A stretch of 64,000 bases of DNA, from contig NZ_AP025487.1 of the NCBI RefSeq assembly GCF_024347475.1, forward strand, positions 558,001-622,000, written 5' to 3'. How positions within the stretch are numbered: position 1 is the first letter of the stretch; every line of letters begins with the position of its first letter. This DNA comes from Vibrio fortis. Lineage in GTDB: Bacteria > Pseudomonadota > Gammaproteobacteria > Enterobacterales > Vibrionaceae. Positions 17,142 through 27,735 of the stretch are shown in pieces. A program made the translations under genes and the position numbers. Below the pieces are notes generated by a model, which was not told the origin of the DNA, searched no databases, and worked only from the letters and a program-made list of their open reading frames with translations.

Positions 17142-18704
17142 GTGAGTAAACGACTATTAAAGTCAGGCATGATAGTAAGTGCGATGACTTTTGTTTCCCG
17201 TGTATTGGGACTTGTGCGCGACGTTGTTGTTGCCAATTTAATGGGGGCAGGAGCCAGTGCCGACGTCTTTTTCTTCGCTAATAAGATCCCTAATTTCTTG
17301 CGTCGCCTGTTTGCAGAAGGCGCCTTCTCACAAGCCTTTGTTCCTGTTCTAACCGAGTATCATGCCGCGGGAGATAAAGACAAAACTCGCGAATTAATAG
17401 CCCGTGTTTCGGGTACGCTTGGGGTGTTGGTCTCTATTGTTACTTTAGTTGGTGTGATCGGCTCTGGCGCTATTACAGCGCTATTTGGTGCGGGGTGGTT
17501 TATCGACTGGCTCAATGGTGGCCCGTCTGCACATAAATTTGAGTTAGCCAGTCTGATGCTCAAAATCACCTTTCCTTATTTATGGTTCATTACCTTTGTC
17601 GCTTTATCTGGGGCGATCCTTAATACCTTAGGAAAGTTTGCGGTCTCCTCTTTTACACCGGTGTTCTTGAATGTCATGATCATAGGTTCTGCGCTTTTTA
17701 TTGCTCCGAATCTAGAGCAACCTGAAATTGGATTGGCAATCGGTGTCTTTTTGGGCGGTTTGGTTCAGTTTCTATTCCAGTTACCTTTCTTAATTAAAGA
17801 GGGTGTTCTGGTTAAGCCTAAGTGGGGCTGGCGCGATCCTGGCGTTGTTAAGATACGTACTTTGATGATCCCAGCTCTGTTTGGCGTCTCAGTCAGCCAG
17901 ATCAACCTGCTGTTCGATACCTTTATTGCCAGTTTCCTAGTAACAGGCTCTATCAGTTGGCTCTATTATTCTGACCGTTTATTAGAGTTTCCATTAGGTT
18001 TGTTCGGTATTGCGATTGCGACCGTGATTCTACCTGCGCTATCTCGTAAACATGTCGATGCACAAGGTGAGGGCTTTGCCCATACGATGGACTGGGGTGT
18101 GCGTATGGTTCTATTGCTCGGTATTCCTGCTATGTTCGGTTTGATTGTGCTGGCGAAACCTATGCTAATGGTGCTGTTCATGCGTGGTGAGTTTAGCCCT
18201 CATGACGTAGAGCAAGCGTCGATGTCACTGGTCGCTTATGCTTCGGGCCTACTTAACTTTATGCTGATCAAGGTGCTAGCGCCGGGTTATTACTCTCGCC
18301 AAGATACGAAAACGCCAGTTAAGTACGGCATTATCGCAATGGTCAGCAATATGGTGTTTAATGCCATCTTTGCTTATTTCTATGGATATGTTGGTTTGGC
18401 GATCGCGACTGCGCTGTCGGCCTTTGTCAATATGGCTCTGCTATATAGAGGCCTGCATTTAGCCGGCGTTTACCATCTAACCAAAACAACCTTAGTCTTT
18501 AGCGGAAAGCTTTTACTTGCGGGTGGCGCAATGGTTGCTGTTATTTTATGGCAATTAGAGAGTATGCAACAATGGCTTGAGTGGAGTTTCAGTTACCGAG
18601 CGCTTATGCTAACTGGCTTGATTGCACTTGGCGGCTTTGCTTATATTGTCTCTGTGCTCGCTTTGGGTATCCGAGTAAAACATTTAAAAGCAGCGACAGA
18701 GTAA
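17142..18704 (+). CDS. murJ: Lipid II flippase MurJ (MviN)
   Basis: MurJ moves lipid II across the inner membrane for peptidoglycan synthesis. The 520-residue protein (from GTG 17142, SKRLLKSGMIVSAMTFVSRVLGLVRD) has about 14 membrane segments of the MOP superfamily and the signature LGLVRDVVVANLMGAGASAD and NKIPNFLRRLFAEGAFSQAF. GTG 17142 is preferred over an upstream in-frame GTG at 17127 because AGAGG sits five bases before it and family proteins start MSKRLLKSG. ribF follows 70 bases later. Confidence 0.95.
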   Translation: MSKRLLKSGMIVSAMTFVSRVLGLVRDVVVANLMGAGASADVFFFANKIPNFLRRLFAEGAFSQAFVPVLTEYHAAGDKDKTRELIARVSGTLGVLVSIVTLVGVIGSGAITALFGAGWFIDWLNGGPSAHKFELASLMLKITFPYLWFITFVALSGAILNTLGKFAVSSFTPVFLNVMIIGSALFIAPNLEQPEIGLAIGVFLGGLVQFLFQLPFLIKEGVLVKPKWGWRDPGVVKIRTLMIPALFGVSVSQINLLFDTFIASFLVTGSISWLYYSDRLLEFPLGLFGIAIATVILPALSRKHVDAQGEGFAHTMDWGVRMVLLLGIPAMFGLIVLAKPMLMVLFMRGEFSPHDVEQASMSLVAYASGLLNFMLIKVLAPGYYSRQDTKTPVKYGIIAMVSNMVFNAIFAYFYGYVGLAIATALSAFVNMALLYRGLHLAGVYHLTKTTLVFSGKLLLAGGAMVAVILWQLESMQQWLEWSFSYRALMLTGLIALGGFAYIVSVLALGIRVKHLKAATE

Positions 18705-18774
18705 TACTGATTAGTATATAATCCGTCGGTTTCACACAATGAATGATGCAAATAACAGATTTTAGCTGGTCGTA

Positions 18775-19710
18775 ATGGAACTAATCCGAGGCATTCACAA
18801 TATTAAAGCGCAGCATCACGGCTGTGTATTAACCATAGGCAACTTTGATGGTGTACATCTAGGACATCAAGAAGTGTTGAGCCAGGTATCCAAGCAAGCT
18901 ACGGCATTGGGTTTACCCTCTGTCGTAATGACGTTTGAACCTCAGCCCATGGAACTGTTTGCTCGTGACAAAGCCCCTGCACGATTAACTCGTTTAAGAG
19001 ATAAGTTCGTGCAGCTGAGTAAGCTGGATATTAGCCGTTTATTGTGTGTCAATTTTAACCACTACTTTGCCAACCTATCTGCGGATGCTTTTATTAAAGA
19101 TCTGCTGGTGGATAAACTTGGTGTGAAGTTTTTGGTGGTGGGTGATGACTTCTGCTTCGGTAAAGGTCGCACCGGCAATTTCGCTATGCTTAAAGAAGCG
19201 GGTGAAAAGTATGGTTTTGAGGTGGTGAGCACCCAAAGCTTTTGCTTAAACCAGCTGCGTGTAAGTAGCACTGAAATACGCAATGCTCTGGCGGTTGACG
19301 ATTTAACCTCTAGTGCAGCCATGTTAGGGCGTGATTACAGCATTAGTGGTCGTGTATCCCATGGGCGTAAATTGGGGAGAACCATAGGCTTCCCAACGGC
19401 GAATATTCCACTTAAACGTTGTGTCTCTCCAGTCTCTGGGGTGTATGTTGTTGAAGCAGTCGACATCGATGGTTCACCCGTCGGTGGCGTTGCAAATATC
19501 GGACAACGACCAACAGTAAATGGGGTTCGCCAGCAACTAGAAGTGCATTTTTTTGACTTTAAAGCCAATTTATATGGTAAACAGTTAGAAGTACGTCTTT
19601 TGCATAAATTGCGCGACGAGAAAAAGTTTGAATCGTTCGACGCACTAAAGAATCAAATAGAATTGGATGCTGAAGCAGCAAGGGTGTGGCTGCGTCAGCT
19701 AAAGAATTAA
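18775..19710 (+). CDS. ribF: Bifunctional riboflavin kinase / FAD synthetase
   Basis: Phosphorylates riboflavin to FMN and adenylates FMN to FAD. The 311-residue protein has an N-terminal FAD synthetase nucleotidyltransferase domain (TIGNFDGVHLGHQ at about 21-33, VGDDFCFGKGRTG near 122) and a C-terminal riboflavin kinase domain from about residue 185 (GRTIGFPTANI, GVYVV). No FMN riboswitch is seen upstream. ileS starts 63 bases downstream, the murJ-ribF-ileS-lspA order common in gammaproteobacteria. Confidence 0.96.
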   Translation: MELIRGIHNIKAQHHGCVLTIGNFDGVHLGHQEVLSQVSKQATALGLPSVVMTFEPQPMELFARDKAPARLTRLRDKFVQLSKLDISRLLCVNFNHYFANLSADAFIKDLLVDKLGVKFLVVGDDFCFGKGRTGNFAMLKEAGEKYGFEVVSTQSFCLNQLRVSSTEIRNALAVDDLTSSAAMLGRDYSISGRVSHGRKLGRTIGFPTANIPLKRCVSPVSGVYVVEAVDIDGSPVGGVANIGQRPTVNGVRQQLEVHFFDFKANLYGKQLEVRLLHKLRDEKKFESFDALKNQIELDAEAARVWLRQLKN

Positions 19711-19773
19711 TCGGTTGATTCCACCGATTAACATAATGTCTAACTTCGCCCAATATAACGGAATTAAGAATCG

Positions 19774-22611
19774 ATGAGTGATTATAAAGATACCCTGAAC
19801 TTACCTGAAACAGGGTTTCCAATGCGCGGCAATCTGGCAAATCGTGAGCCAGAAATGCTTAAGCGTTGGTACAAAGAAGATCTTTACGGCGAAATCCGTA
19901 AAGCGAAGAAAGGTAAAAAATCTTTCGTACTGCATGATGGCCCTCCATACGCGAACGGCGATATTCATATTGGTCACGCGCTAAACAAGATTCTTAAAGA
20001 CATTATTATTAAATCTAAGACTCTGTCTGGTTTTGATGCTCCGTACATCCCAGGCTGGGACTGTCACGGTCTTCCAATCGAGCTAATGGTTGAGAAGAAG
20101 AAAGGCAAACCAGGTCAGAAAATCTCTGCGGCTGAATTCCGTGAGGAGTGTCGTAAGTACGCGGCTGGCCAAGTTGAAGGTCAAAAAGAGAGCTTTAAGC
20201 GTCTTGGTATCATGGGCGAGTGGGACAAACCATACCGCACTATGGACTTCGGCACTGAAGCAAACATCATCCGCGCTCTAGGTAAAATTGCAGACAATGG
20301 CCACCTACTGAAAGGTTTCAAACCTGTTCACTGGTGTACAGACTGTGGTTCGGCTCTAGCGGAAGCGGAAGTTGAGTACAAAGATAAAGTATCTCCATCT
20401 ATCGATGTGAAATTCACAGCGGCAGATGAAGCAGCGCTTCTAGAGAAATTCTCTCTAGCAGAAGGTCACGAAGGCCAAGGCGACATCTCTATTGTTATCT
20501 GGACAACAACACCATGGACACTGCCTGCAAACCGCGCAGTATGTCTACGTGATGATCTAGAGTACGTACTTATCCAAGTTGAAGCGCATGGCGAACAGCC
20601 TGCTCAACGTATCATCGTTGCTTCTGAGCTTGCTAAAGACGTAATGGATCGTGCTGGTATCGAGCACTTCCACAACTTAGGTTTTGCAAGCGGTGCTGAT
20701 CTTGAGCTAACTCAGTTCAACCACCCGTTCTACGATTTTACTGTTCCTGCGATCCTTGGTGATCACGTTACAACTGATTCTGGTACAGGTGTGGTTCACA
20801 CAGCGCCAGGTCACGGTCAAGAAGACTTCGCGGTTGGTAAAAAGTACGACCTAGAAGTAGCAAACCCAGTAGGTTCAAATGGCGTTTACCTGCCAGATAC
20901 AGAGCTATTCGCTGGTCAGCACGTATTCAAAGCGAACGACTCAGTACTAGAAGTACTGAAAGAGAAAGGTGCACTTTTACACCACCACGCATACGAACAC
21001 AGCTACCCACACTGTTGGAGACACAAAACTCCAATCATCTTCCGTGCAACACCACAATGGTTCGTATCTATGGACCAAGCAGGTCTACGTGCAAACGCAC
21101 TAGAAGCGATCAAAGGTGTTGAGTGGATGCCTGAGTGGGGTCAAAGCCGTATCGAAGGTATGGTTGAAGGTCGCCCTGAATGGTGTATCTCTCGTCAACG
21201 TACTTGGGGCGTGCCAATCGCTCTATTCGTTCACAAAGAGACATCAGAGCTGCACCCGAACACAATTGAGCTGGTAGAAAAAGTTGCTCAACTTGTTGAA
21301 CAAAAAGGCATTCAAGCTTGGTGGGATGTAGAAATTGCAGACCTACTTGGAGAAGATGCTGATAAGTACGAGAAAGTACTGGATACGCTAGATGTATGGT
21401 TCGATTCAGGTGTAACACACTACTCAGTAGTTGACTCACGTGAAGAGTACAACGGTAACTCTGCAGACCTTTACCTAGAAGGTTCTGACCAACACCGTGG
21501 CTGGTTCCAGTCTTCTCTAATTTCATCTATCGCGATGAAAGGCGAAGCGCCATACAAGCAAGTGCTAACACACGGCTTCGTAGTAGACGGTAACGGCCGT
21601 AAGATGTCTAAATCTATCGGTAACGTGGTTGCACCTAAAGATGTAACTAACAAGCTAGGTGCAGATATCCTGCGTCTATGGGTTGCTTCTACAGACTACA
21701 CTGGCGAAGTTGCGGTTTCTGACGAGATCCTGAAGCGTTCAGCTGATGCTTACCGTCGTATTCGTAACACCGCGCGTTTCTTCCTAGCGAACCTGAACGG
21801 TTTCAACCCAGAAACAGACCTAGTTCCTGCTGAAGAGATGGTTGCACTGGATCGCTGGGCTGTAGGTCGTGCACAAGCTGCACAAGAAGAGATCGTGAAA
21901 GCATACGGCGAGTACAACACTCATGCTGTAACTCAACGTCTAATGCAGTTCTGCTCTATCGAAATGGGTTCTTTCTATCTAGACGTAATCAAAGACCGTC
22001 AGTACACAGCGAAGAAGGGCGGCCACGCTCAACGTAGCTGTCAAACTGCGCTTTACTACATCGTAGAAGCTCTAGTTCGTTGGATGGCACCTATCATGTC
22101 GTTCACTGCAGATGAAATCTGGAACGAAATGCCAGGTCAACGCGACAAGTTCGTATTCACTGGTGAGTGGTTCGAAGGCCTATTCGGTCTTGCAGAAGGC
22201 GAAGAGCTAAGCAACGAATTCTGGGCTGAAATCCAGTCTGTTCGTGGCGCAGTGAACAAGCTTCTTGAAGATGCTCGTAAAGAGAAAACAATCGGTGGTG
22301 CACTGCAAGCTGAAGTAACTCTATACGCAGACGATGCACTAGCAGCGAAAATCAATAAGCTGGAAGACGAGCTACGCTTTGTTCTTCTAACTTCAGCAGC
22401 TGTTGTTAAGCCTCTAAGCGAGAAGAGCGATACAGCACAAGCGACAGACCTTGAAGGTCTATTCGTTGAAGTAGCGGCAACTGAAGCTGAGAAGTGTGAC
22501 CGTTGTTGGCACCACACGCCAGACGTTGGCACAATTGAAGGTCACGAGAAAGTATGTGGCCGCTGTGTGATTAACGTTGCTGGTGAAGGTGAAGTGCGTA
22601 AGTTCGCATAA
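19774..22611 (+). CDS. ileS: Isoleucyl-tRNA synthetase (class I)
   Basis: Charges tRNA-Ile and edits misactivated valine. The 945 residues hold the HIGH motif (H65-I-G-H68 in [10 protein letters not shown]), the CP1 editing domain ([14 protein letters not shown]), the KMSKS loop (610-614, [10 protein letters not shown]) and a C-terminal zinc finger (CDRCWHH ... CGRCV). The length matches the bacterial type sensitive to mupirocin. Codon use is that of a highly expressed gene. A hairpin terminator follows before lspA. Confidence 0.98.
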   Translation: MSDYKDTLNLPETGFPMRGNLANREPEMLKRWYKEDLYGEIRKAKKGKKSFVLHDGPPYANGDIHIGHALNKILKDIIIKSKTLSGFDAPYIPGWDCHGLPIELMVEKKKGKPGQKISAAEFREECRKYAAGQVEGQKESFKRLGIMGEWDKPYRTMDFGTEANIIRALGKIADNGHLLKGFKPVHWCTDCGSALAEAEVEYKDKVSPSIDVKFTAADEAALLEKFSLAEGHEGQGDISIVIWTTTPWTLPANRAVCLRDDLEYVLIQVEAHGEQPAQRIIVASELAKDVMDRAGIEHFHNLGFASGADLELTQFNHPFYDFTVPAILGDHVTTDSGTGVVHTAPGHGQEDFAVGKKYDLEVANPVGSNGVYLPDTELFAGQHVFKANDSVLEVLKEKGALLHHHAYEHSYPHCWRHKTPIIFRATPQWFVSMDQAGLRANALEAIKGVEWMPEWGQSRIEGMVEGRPEWCISRQRTWGVPIALFVHKETSELHPNTIELVEKVAQLVEQKGIQAWWDVEIADLLGEDADKYEKVLDTLDVWFDSGVTHYSVVDSREEYNGNSADLYLEGSDQHRGWFQSSLISSIAMKGEAPYKQVLTHGFVVDGNGRKMSKSIGNVVAPKDVTNKLGADILRLWVASTDYTGEVAVSDEILKRSADAYRRIRNTARFFLANLNGFNPETDLVPAEEMVALDRWAVGRAQAAQEEIVKAYGEYNTHAVTQRLMQFCSIEMGSFYLDVIKDRQYTAKKGGHAQRSCQTALYYIVEALVRWMAPIMSFTADEIWNEMPGQRDKFVFTGEWFEGLFGLAEGEELSNEFWAEIQSVRGAVNKLLEDARKEKTIGGALQAEVTLYADDALAAKINKLEDELRFVLLTSAAVVKPLSEKSDTAQATDLEGLFVEVAATEAEKCDRCWHHTPDVGTIEGHEKVCGRCVINVAGEGEVRKFA

Positions 22612-22648
22612 TCTAAAGCAGTGATTAATTGAACTTTGCTTAGTTTTT

Positions 22649-22678
22649 ATAGCCCCAGTATCTACTGGGGTTATTTTT
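22649..22678 (+). terminator. Terminator or attenuator between ileS and lspA
   Basis: Stem AGCCCCAGTA / TACTGGGGTT around TC, followed by ATTTTT. Since ileS and lspA are usually co-transcribed, it may be leaky. Confidence 0.75.
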
Positions 22679-22830
22679 AGCTGGGATAAAATGCCTAGCA
22701 ATATGGCTGGTCATTTTTATGCAGTGGCGCGCAACATCAAAGCGGATGGCAGTTAAGCTTTCATCTTGGTCTTTCATGTCTGCATCTCGCTGTATAGAAT
22801 AAAGAAGTTCATAGATTTATAGGAATAAGC

Positions 22831-23331
22831 ATGAGTGATTTTTCACTAAAGCAGTCAGGCGTACGTTGGTTATGGCTGGCTTTATTGGTCTTTCTTGCGG
22901 ACATTGGCATCAAGTTGTTTGTAATGGACAACATGGGTTATGGCTGGGCGAATCGTATAGAAGTTCTGCCTTTCTTTAACTTCTTGTACGTTCATAACTA
23001 CGGTGCAGCTTTCAGTTTCTTAAGTGATCAAGGTGGTTGGCAACGCTGGTTGTTTACCGGAATTGCGTTTGTAGTCACAGGTATGTTGACCTATTGGATG
23101 AGCAAACTGCCGGCGACAGAAAAGTGGAATAACATCGCTTATGCAATCATCATTGGTGGTGCAGTCGGTAATGTCTTTGACCGAGTTGTTCACGGCTTTG
23201 TTGTGGACTATCTAGATTTCTACTGGGGTACATACCATTGGCCTGCATTTAACCTTGCTGATATGGGTATCTGTATCGGTGCGGCGATGATCATCTTAGA
23301 TGGATTCCGCAAAAAGGATGAGAGCAAATAA
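22831..23331 (+). CDS. lspA: Lipoprotein signal peptidase (signal peptidase II)
   Basis: Cleaves the signal peptide from diacylated prolipoproteins, downstream of Lgt, which is also encoded in this window. The 166-residue protein has four membrane segments. The catalytic aspartates are D126 (in [10 protein letters not shown]) and D144 (in [11 protein letters not shown]); the motif [10 protein letters not shown] is also present. ATG 22831 follows TAGGAATAAGC. A clear terminator separates it from fkpB. Confidence 0.96.
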   Translation: MSDFSLKQSGVRWLWLALLVFLADIGIKLFVMDNMGYGWANRIEVLPFFNFLYVHNYGAAFSFLSDQGGWQRWLFTGIAFVVTGMLTYWMSKLPATEKWNNIAYAIIIGGAVGNVFDRVVHGFVVDYLDFYWGTYHWPAFNLADMGICIGAAMIILDGFRKKDESK

Positions 23332-23374
23332 GCTCTACAAGTCACTTAATGACTCACAGAATGTAATAGCCCTA

Positions 23375-23408
23375 AGCGCTGTCGGTTGATTCCGGCGGCG
23401 CTTTTTGT
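23375..23408 (+). terminator. Rho-independent terminator after lspA
   Basis: Eleven-pair stem AGCGCTGTCGG / CCGGCGGCGCT with two G-U pairs and loop TTGATT, then TTTTTGTTT. fkpB therefore probably has its own promoter or depends on readthrough. Confidence 0.88.
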
Positions 23409-23458
23409 TTATTCTCTGTGAGGAAAAATAATAATTGATACAACCCAAGGAAAGTAAC

Positions 23459-23890
23459 GTGACAGCAATTAAGAATGACTCAGCAGTAACACTTCATTTT
23501 ACGATTAAAATGAAAGACGGTTCCGTTGCTGACAGTACTGAAAATATGGGCAAGCCGGCTAAGTTTGTAATGGGCGATGGTAGCTTGAGCGAGAACTTTG
23601 AGCAGTGTCTATTGGGGCTAGAAGCAGGCACGCAAAAATCGATTGATTTAAAAGCGGAAGATGCGTTTGGTTTGCCTAACCCAGATAATGTTCATCACAT
23701 GGATCGCGCACGTTTTGCTGGCGATACTGAGATTGAAGTCGGCACTATCATGGCTTTTTCAGGTCGTGATGGTATGGAAATCCCAGGCATCATAACCGAC
23801 ATTGCTGGCGACTCTGTTACGGTGGACTTTAACCATCCACTAGCAGGCCAAGACGTGACGTTTGACGTTAACATCTTAGCGGTAGAATAG
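23459..23890 (+). CDS. fkpB: FKBP-type peptidyl-prolyl isomerase (SlpA/FkpB type)
   Basis: A cytoplasmic prolyl isomerase with chaperone activity. The 143 residues form the SlyD-like FKBP fold: FKBP part (VTLHFTIKMKDGSVADST, FVMGDGSLSENFEQCLLGLEAG), the inserted flap (AEDAFGLPNPDNVHHMDR), and no histidine-rich tail, so it is FkpB rather than SlyD. I choose GTG 23459 (TAIKNDSAVTLHF) with AAGGAA six bases upstream; the frame opens earlier at TTG 23435. ispH lies downstream, the lspA-fkpB-ispH order of E. coli. Confidence 0.93.
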   Translation: MTAIKNDSAVTLHFTIKMKDGSVADSTENMGKPAKFVMGDGSLSENFEQCLLGLEAGTQKSIDLKAEDAFGLPNPDNVHHMDRARFAGDTEIEVGTIMAFSGRDGMEIPGIITDIAGDSVTVDFNHPLAGQDVTFDVNILAVE

Positions 23891-24031
23891 ACGGCGATTC
23901 ATCTTTGCCAACAATTCGAAGCTTCACTGTCTTTGCGCTTCCCTGTAGAATGCCCGCTTCGCTAAACGCGAACTGTAGAATGATCTTGGTCGCGCTGTAA
24001 GCGATTCGCAATAAAAGAACTGAGCAATAAA

Positions 24032-24976
24032 ATGAAAATAATGTTAGCTAACCCGCGTGGTTTTTGTGCTGGTGTTGATCGAGCGATCAGTATCGTAGAA
24101 CGCGCACTGGAATTGTATCAACCTCCGATTTATGTTCGCCATGAAGTGGTGCATAACCGTTTTGTTGTTGAAGGTTTGAAGCAGCGCGGTGCGATTTTCG
24201 TGGAAGAGCTTCATGAAGTACCAGACGATAACATTGTTATCTTTTCTGCTCACGGCGTGTCTCAAGCGGTTCGTAAAGAAGCGAAAGAGCGCGACCTAAC
24301 GGTTTTTGATGCGACTTGTCCTCTGGTAACCAAAGTTCATATGGAAGTGGCTCGTGCGAGCCGTAAAAATATGGAAGTGGTTTTGATTGGTCATGCTGGC
24401 CACCCTGAAGTTGAAGGCACTATGGGGCAGTATGCGAGCGATGCCGGTGGCATGTACTTGGTTGAGAAACCAGAAGATGTTGAGAAGCTGGTGGTGAAAG
24501 ATCCAAGTAATCTTCATTACGTAAGCCAAACGACATTGTCGGTTGATGAGACTGCAGATGTGATCGAAGAGCTACGCCGCGTGTTCCCTGAAATCCAAGG
24601 TCCGCGCAAAGACGATATCTGTTACGCGACTCAAAACCGTCAAGATGCGGTTCGTGATATGGCGAACGATGTTGATGTGGTGATTGTTGTTGGTTCTAAG
24701 AACTCTTCAAACTCAACACGTTTGAAAGAGCTAGCTGAGAAGCTAGGTACGCCAGGTTACTTAACGGATTGCCCTGAAGACATTCAACCTGAGTGGGTTG
24801 AAGGCAAGAATAAAGTCGGTGTCACAGCAGGTGCTTCAGCGCCAGAAGAGCTAGTTAATCAAATTCTCGATCGTATCCGCGAGCTAGGGGCTGAAGGTAT
24901 CGAAGAGATTCAAGGCCGTGAAGAAAATATGTTCTTCGAAGTGCCAAAAGAGCTTCAGATTAAACAAGTTGATTAA
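24032..24976 (+). CDS. ispH: HMBPP reductase IspH (LytB)
   Basis: Last step of the MEP pathway: reduces HMBPP to IPP and DMAPP using a 4Fe-4S cluster. The 314-residue protein has the three cluster cysteines C12 ([12 protein letters not shown]), C96 ([11 protein letters not shown]) and C197 ([11 protein letters not shown]), and the [22 protein letters not shown] and GSKNSSNS substrate motifs. ATG 24032 is the start. A strong terminator follows. Confidence 0.97.
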   Translation: MKIMLANPRGFCAGVDRAISIVERALELYQPPIYVRHEVVHNRFVVEGLKQRGAIFVEELHEVPDDNIVIFSAHGVSQAVRKEAKERDLTVFDATCPLVTKVHMEVARASRKNMEVVLIGHAGHPEVEGTMGQYASDAGGMYLVEKPEDVEKLVVKDPSNLHYVSQTTLSVDETADVIEELRRVFPEIQGPRKDDICYATQNRQDAVRDMANDVDVVIVVGSKNSSNSTRLKELAEKLGTPGYLTDCPEDIQPEWVEGKNKVGVTAGASAPEELVNQILDRIRELGAEGIEEIQGREENMFFEVPKELQIKQVD

Positions 24977-25004
24977 TCATCGCGTTTGACGAGAGTTTTG
25001 AACG

Positions 25005-25034
25005 AAAAAGCCAACCTTTGCGGTTGGCTTTTTT
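25005..25034. terminator. Terminator after ispH (bidirectional in form)
   Basis: Stem AAAAGCCAACC / GGTTGGCTTTT with loop TTTGC and T-run. The A-run on the left side lets it also serve the convergent btsR-like gene. Confidence 0.9.
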
Positions 25035-25064
25035 GATCTTGTTCTATGTGACTGAATAGTAAAG

Positions 25065-25796
25065 CTAGTGAATACCTAATTGCTCTTTGAGTGTCTTCAA
25101 GTAGCGACGGCTGACAGGAACCTCAAAGCCTGTAAGAGTGATGATCTCTGCAAGCCCATTTTCTAATAACTTGATCTCTTGGATCGCTTTTATGTTGATC
25201 AAATATTGGCGATGGCAACGGATCAGATCGGTCTTTTCTTCTAAGACTTTAAGAGTCAGTTGCGAAGAGGCGGTTTGTGATGCGCTGCGAACATGAACAC
25301 CACTTAGATCCGAATAGGCACACTCGACCGTTTGGCTCGCCATGATCACAATGCGGTTATGGCCGATACAAGGGATCTGCTCAAGATGCGATGGCGCAAT
25401 AGCATTGATATCTTGTTCTGGCGGCAGTTGGCTCTGCTTAATCACCTTACATAAACGGGACACGCTTTTGTTGAGCCTACATGGTTCAACTGGCTTGAGT
25501 AGGTAGTCAAAGGCATTGTCTTCAAAGGCTTGAATCGCATATTGATCATAAGCGGTAACGAACACCACATAGGGCATGTTCTCTGGGTCAAGCATGCTCA
25601 GCAGTTCGATACCAGTAATCTGCGGCATTTGAATGTCTAAATAGACGACGTCTGGCTTAAGGTGATTGATCTGCTTGAGGCCTTCGATGGCATTGCTGGC
25701 TTGACCTATCACATCCACTTTTTCCGTTTCAGTGAGTAGTTCAATTAACTCTTCACGAGCAAACAGCTCATCATCTATGACTAGTGCCTTTAACAT
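25065..25796 (-). CDS. btsR: LytTR-family response regulator (BtsR/YehT type)
   Basis: The 243-residue protein has a receiver domain (1-120, phospho-acceptor D54 in VVYLDIQMP, T and K switch residues in FVTAYDQYAI and DYLLKPVEP) and a C-terminal LytTR DNA-binding domain (from about 145, RCHRQYLINIKAIQEIKLLENG and VPVSRRYLKTLKEQLG). It resembles E. coli BtsR (YehT), which with BtsS senses pyruvate and activates the transporter gene btsT. It lies 69 bases after the sensor gene and near a CstA-family gene, whose upstream DNA carries BtsR-like boxes. The symbol is assigned by similarity; an independent Vibrio name may exist. Confidence 0.85.
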   Translation of the reverse strand: MLKALVIDDELFAREELIELLTETEKVDVIGQASNAIEGLKQINHLKPDVVYLDIQMPQITGIELLSMLDPENMPYVVFVTAYDQYAIQAFEDNAFDYLLKPVEPCRLNKSVSRLCKVIKQSQLPPEQDINAIAPSHLEQIPCIGHNRIVIMASQTVECAYSDLSGVHVRSASQTASSQLTLKVLEEKTDLIRCHRQYLINIKAIQEIKLLENGLAEIITLTGFEVPVSRRYLKTLKEQLGIH

Positions 25797-25865
25797 CCCA
25801 TTACCTTAATTCCAATCTGCTGTTAAGTCTCTGTTCCAGTATACGCTGCTATCTAGTATCGCGTG

Positions 25866-27536
25866 TTATAGCGCCTTTGGAATGATAAAGCTCATGCGTG
25901 TAAATTGCTGTGGCTGAGATTCTATTTTTAGAGCTGAGTCTTGTCCAAAGAAATTGGTTAGGCGCTTGTCGACGATCTCCATACCTAAGCCTACATGGTC
26001 GCTGCTTGGCTTTTGATAACTGCCTGCGTTGTCTTCTACTGTGATGCGGTAGTTACCTTGATGCAGTTCGCTATAGATCTTTACTTTACCGCCCTCAAGA
26101 AGGTTAGAGATGCCGTGCTTGATGGCGTTCTCAACCAGAGGCTGAAGGGTAAAGCTTGGCAGTTCGACCTCGTAAAGTAGCGGATCGATATCCCACTCAA
26201 TCTCCAAGCGATCAGTAAAGCGTGCCTTCTCAATCGTTAGGTAGGCATTCACGTGTGCCAACTCATCTTTTAGTTTAACTGTGTTGATGTTCTGTTTGAG
26301 GTTACTTCTAAAGAAGTGTGATAAATGCTGAATCAACTCTCGCGCTTTGTCTGGTTCGCGTCTGGTGACGGCACTGATAGTATTCAGGGCATTGAACAAG
26401 AAGTGCGGGTTAACCTGAGCATGTAGCAACTTGATTTCAGCCTGCGTCAACAGCGTTTGTTGTTGTTGATAGTTGCTAAACAGAATCTGACTAGAAAGCA
26501 GCTGGGCGATACCTTCCCCCATCGACATATTGATGGTCGAAAACAGCTTTAATTTTGGCTCGTAGAGTTTGATTGTCCCAACAACTTCGTTACCGGCACG
26601 CAGTGGAATAATCAATGCTGAACCCAGCTTACAGTCCGCAGAGAGAGAACACTGATATGGATTTTCTTTGCCATCCAAGTAGATGATGTCGTTCTTCTCC
26701 ATCGCTGTTAGCGTACTCTGAGAAGAGATTGGAGTGTTAGGGATATGGTGTTCATCGCCAATGCCGACAAACGCGAGAATTTTTTCTCGGTCGGTGATCG
26801 CGACTGCGCCAACATTGGTCTCTTCATAAATGATGCGAACAATCTTTTGTGCGTTGTCGGAGTTAAAGCCACCGTGAAGGATGCCCACCGAGCGCTCGGC
26901 AATGGTTAGAGCTCGACGAGAAAAGGTTGCGGAGTACTTTTCAAAGATGGTTTTTCTATCTTGGATGATGCTCATGAACAAGGCAGCACCGACCGAGTTA
27001 GCGATGATCATTGGCGCTGCAATATCGGAAACTAGTGCGTAGGCTTGGGCGAATGGCTTAGCGACCGCTAATAGGATCAGCATTTGAATGATTTCAGCGA
27101 ACAGGGTGACAGAAAACACCACCATAGGGTTAAACAACTGACTCGCTTTGTTCTTGCGTACCAGATAGACATGCAGCAACCCACCAATTAAACCCTCAGC
27201 TGTGGTCGATATCGCGCATGCGAGATCTGTGAATCCGCCTAGGGTGTAGCGATGGATACCGCCTGTTAAGCCGACTGCAAAGCCGACCACCGGCCCGCCA
27301 AACAGACCACCCATGACGGCTCCCATGGCTCGCGTGTTAGCAATGGCATCGTTGATCTGCAAGCCGAAGTAGGTGCCCATGATACAGAACAGTGAGAATA
27401 GGATATAACAACTCACTTTATGACTGAGTCGTGAAGAGATACTCAGTAGTGGCAAGATCAGCGGCGTCTTACTGATCATATAAGCCAGTACCAAATAGAC
27501 ACAGGTTTGTTGAAGTAGCGAGAGAATCAGTTCCAT
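25866..27536 (-). CDS. btsS: LytS-type sensor histidine kinase (BtsS/YehU type)
   Basis: The 556-residue protein (ATG 27536, MELILSLLQQTCVYLVLAYM) aligns along its length with E. coli BtsS (YehU), a high-affinity pyruvate sensor. It has a 5TM-5TMR_LYT sensor domain with the motif NTRAMGAVMGGLFGGPVVG, a GAF domain (about 220-345) and a His_kinase/HATPase module with the phospho-histidine H378 in HAQVNPHFLFNALNTI. The open frame runs upstream to a TTG at 27653 that overlaps a hairpin and has no ribosome binding site, so I reject it. It probably forms an operon with btsR. Confidence 0.87.
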   Translation of the reverse strand: MELILSLLQQTCVYLVLAYMISKTPLILPLLSISSRLSHKVSCYILFSLFCIMGTYFGLQINDAIANTRAMGAVMGGLFGGPVVGFAVGLTGGIHRYTLGGFTDLACAISTTAEGLIGGLLHVYLVRKNKASQLFNPMVVFSVTLFAEIIQMLILLAVAKPFAQAYALVSDIAAPMIIANSVGAALFMSIIQDRKTIFEKYSATFSRRALTIAERSVGILHGGFNSDNAQKIVRIIYEETNVGAVAITDREKILAFVGIGDEHHIPNTPISSQSTLTAMEKNDIIYLDGKENPYQCSLSADCKLGSALIIPLRAGNEVVGTIKLYEPKLKLFSTINMSMGEGIAQLLSSQILFSNYQQQQTLLTQAEIKLLHAQVNPHFLFNALNTISAVTRREPDKARELIQHLSHFFRSNLKQNINTVKLKDELAHVNAYLTIEKARFTDRLEIEWDIDPLLYEVELPSFTLQPLVENAIKHGISNLLEGGKVKIYSELHQGNYRITVEDNAGSYQKPSSDHVGLGMEIVDKRLTNFFGQDSALKIESQPQQFTRMSFIIPKAL

Positions 27537-27649
27537 ATATCCACTATTAAAAAGTTCTGCATAGGTAAAGGCTGAGCGCAGTAAGCTTGAAACACCAGCC
27601 AATATCGCATTGGTTATGGGTATAGTGTAAAGGGCATTTACCGAGTAAC

Positions 27650-27677
27650 GCAAAGCCCATCACTAGGATGGGCTTTG
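27650..27677 (-). terminator. Hairpin after cstA-like gene, weak terminator
   Basis: CAAAGCCCATC / GATGGGCTTTG, an 11-pair stem with loop of five, between the cstA-like gene and btsS. On the minus strand it is followed by CGTTACTCGG, not a T-run, so termination may be partial. In-stem TTTG gives some U character. Confidence 0.55.
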
Positions 27678-27735
27678 TTGAGTTTCCAACCTTAATTCAA
27701 GGTGGAGCAAGCGAAGGGGGATAACACCCGATAAG

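Noticed and set aside
18714-18774. Possible FMN riboswitch before ribF
   Set aside because: The gap is only about 70 bases and contains none of the conserved RFN-element segments.
27537-27653. N-terminal extension of the BtsS-like sensor to a TTG at 27653
   Set aside because: The extension overlaps a hairpin, has no ribosome binding site and is absent from E. coli BtsS, which aligns from the ATG at 27536.
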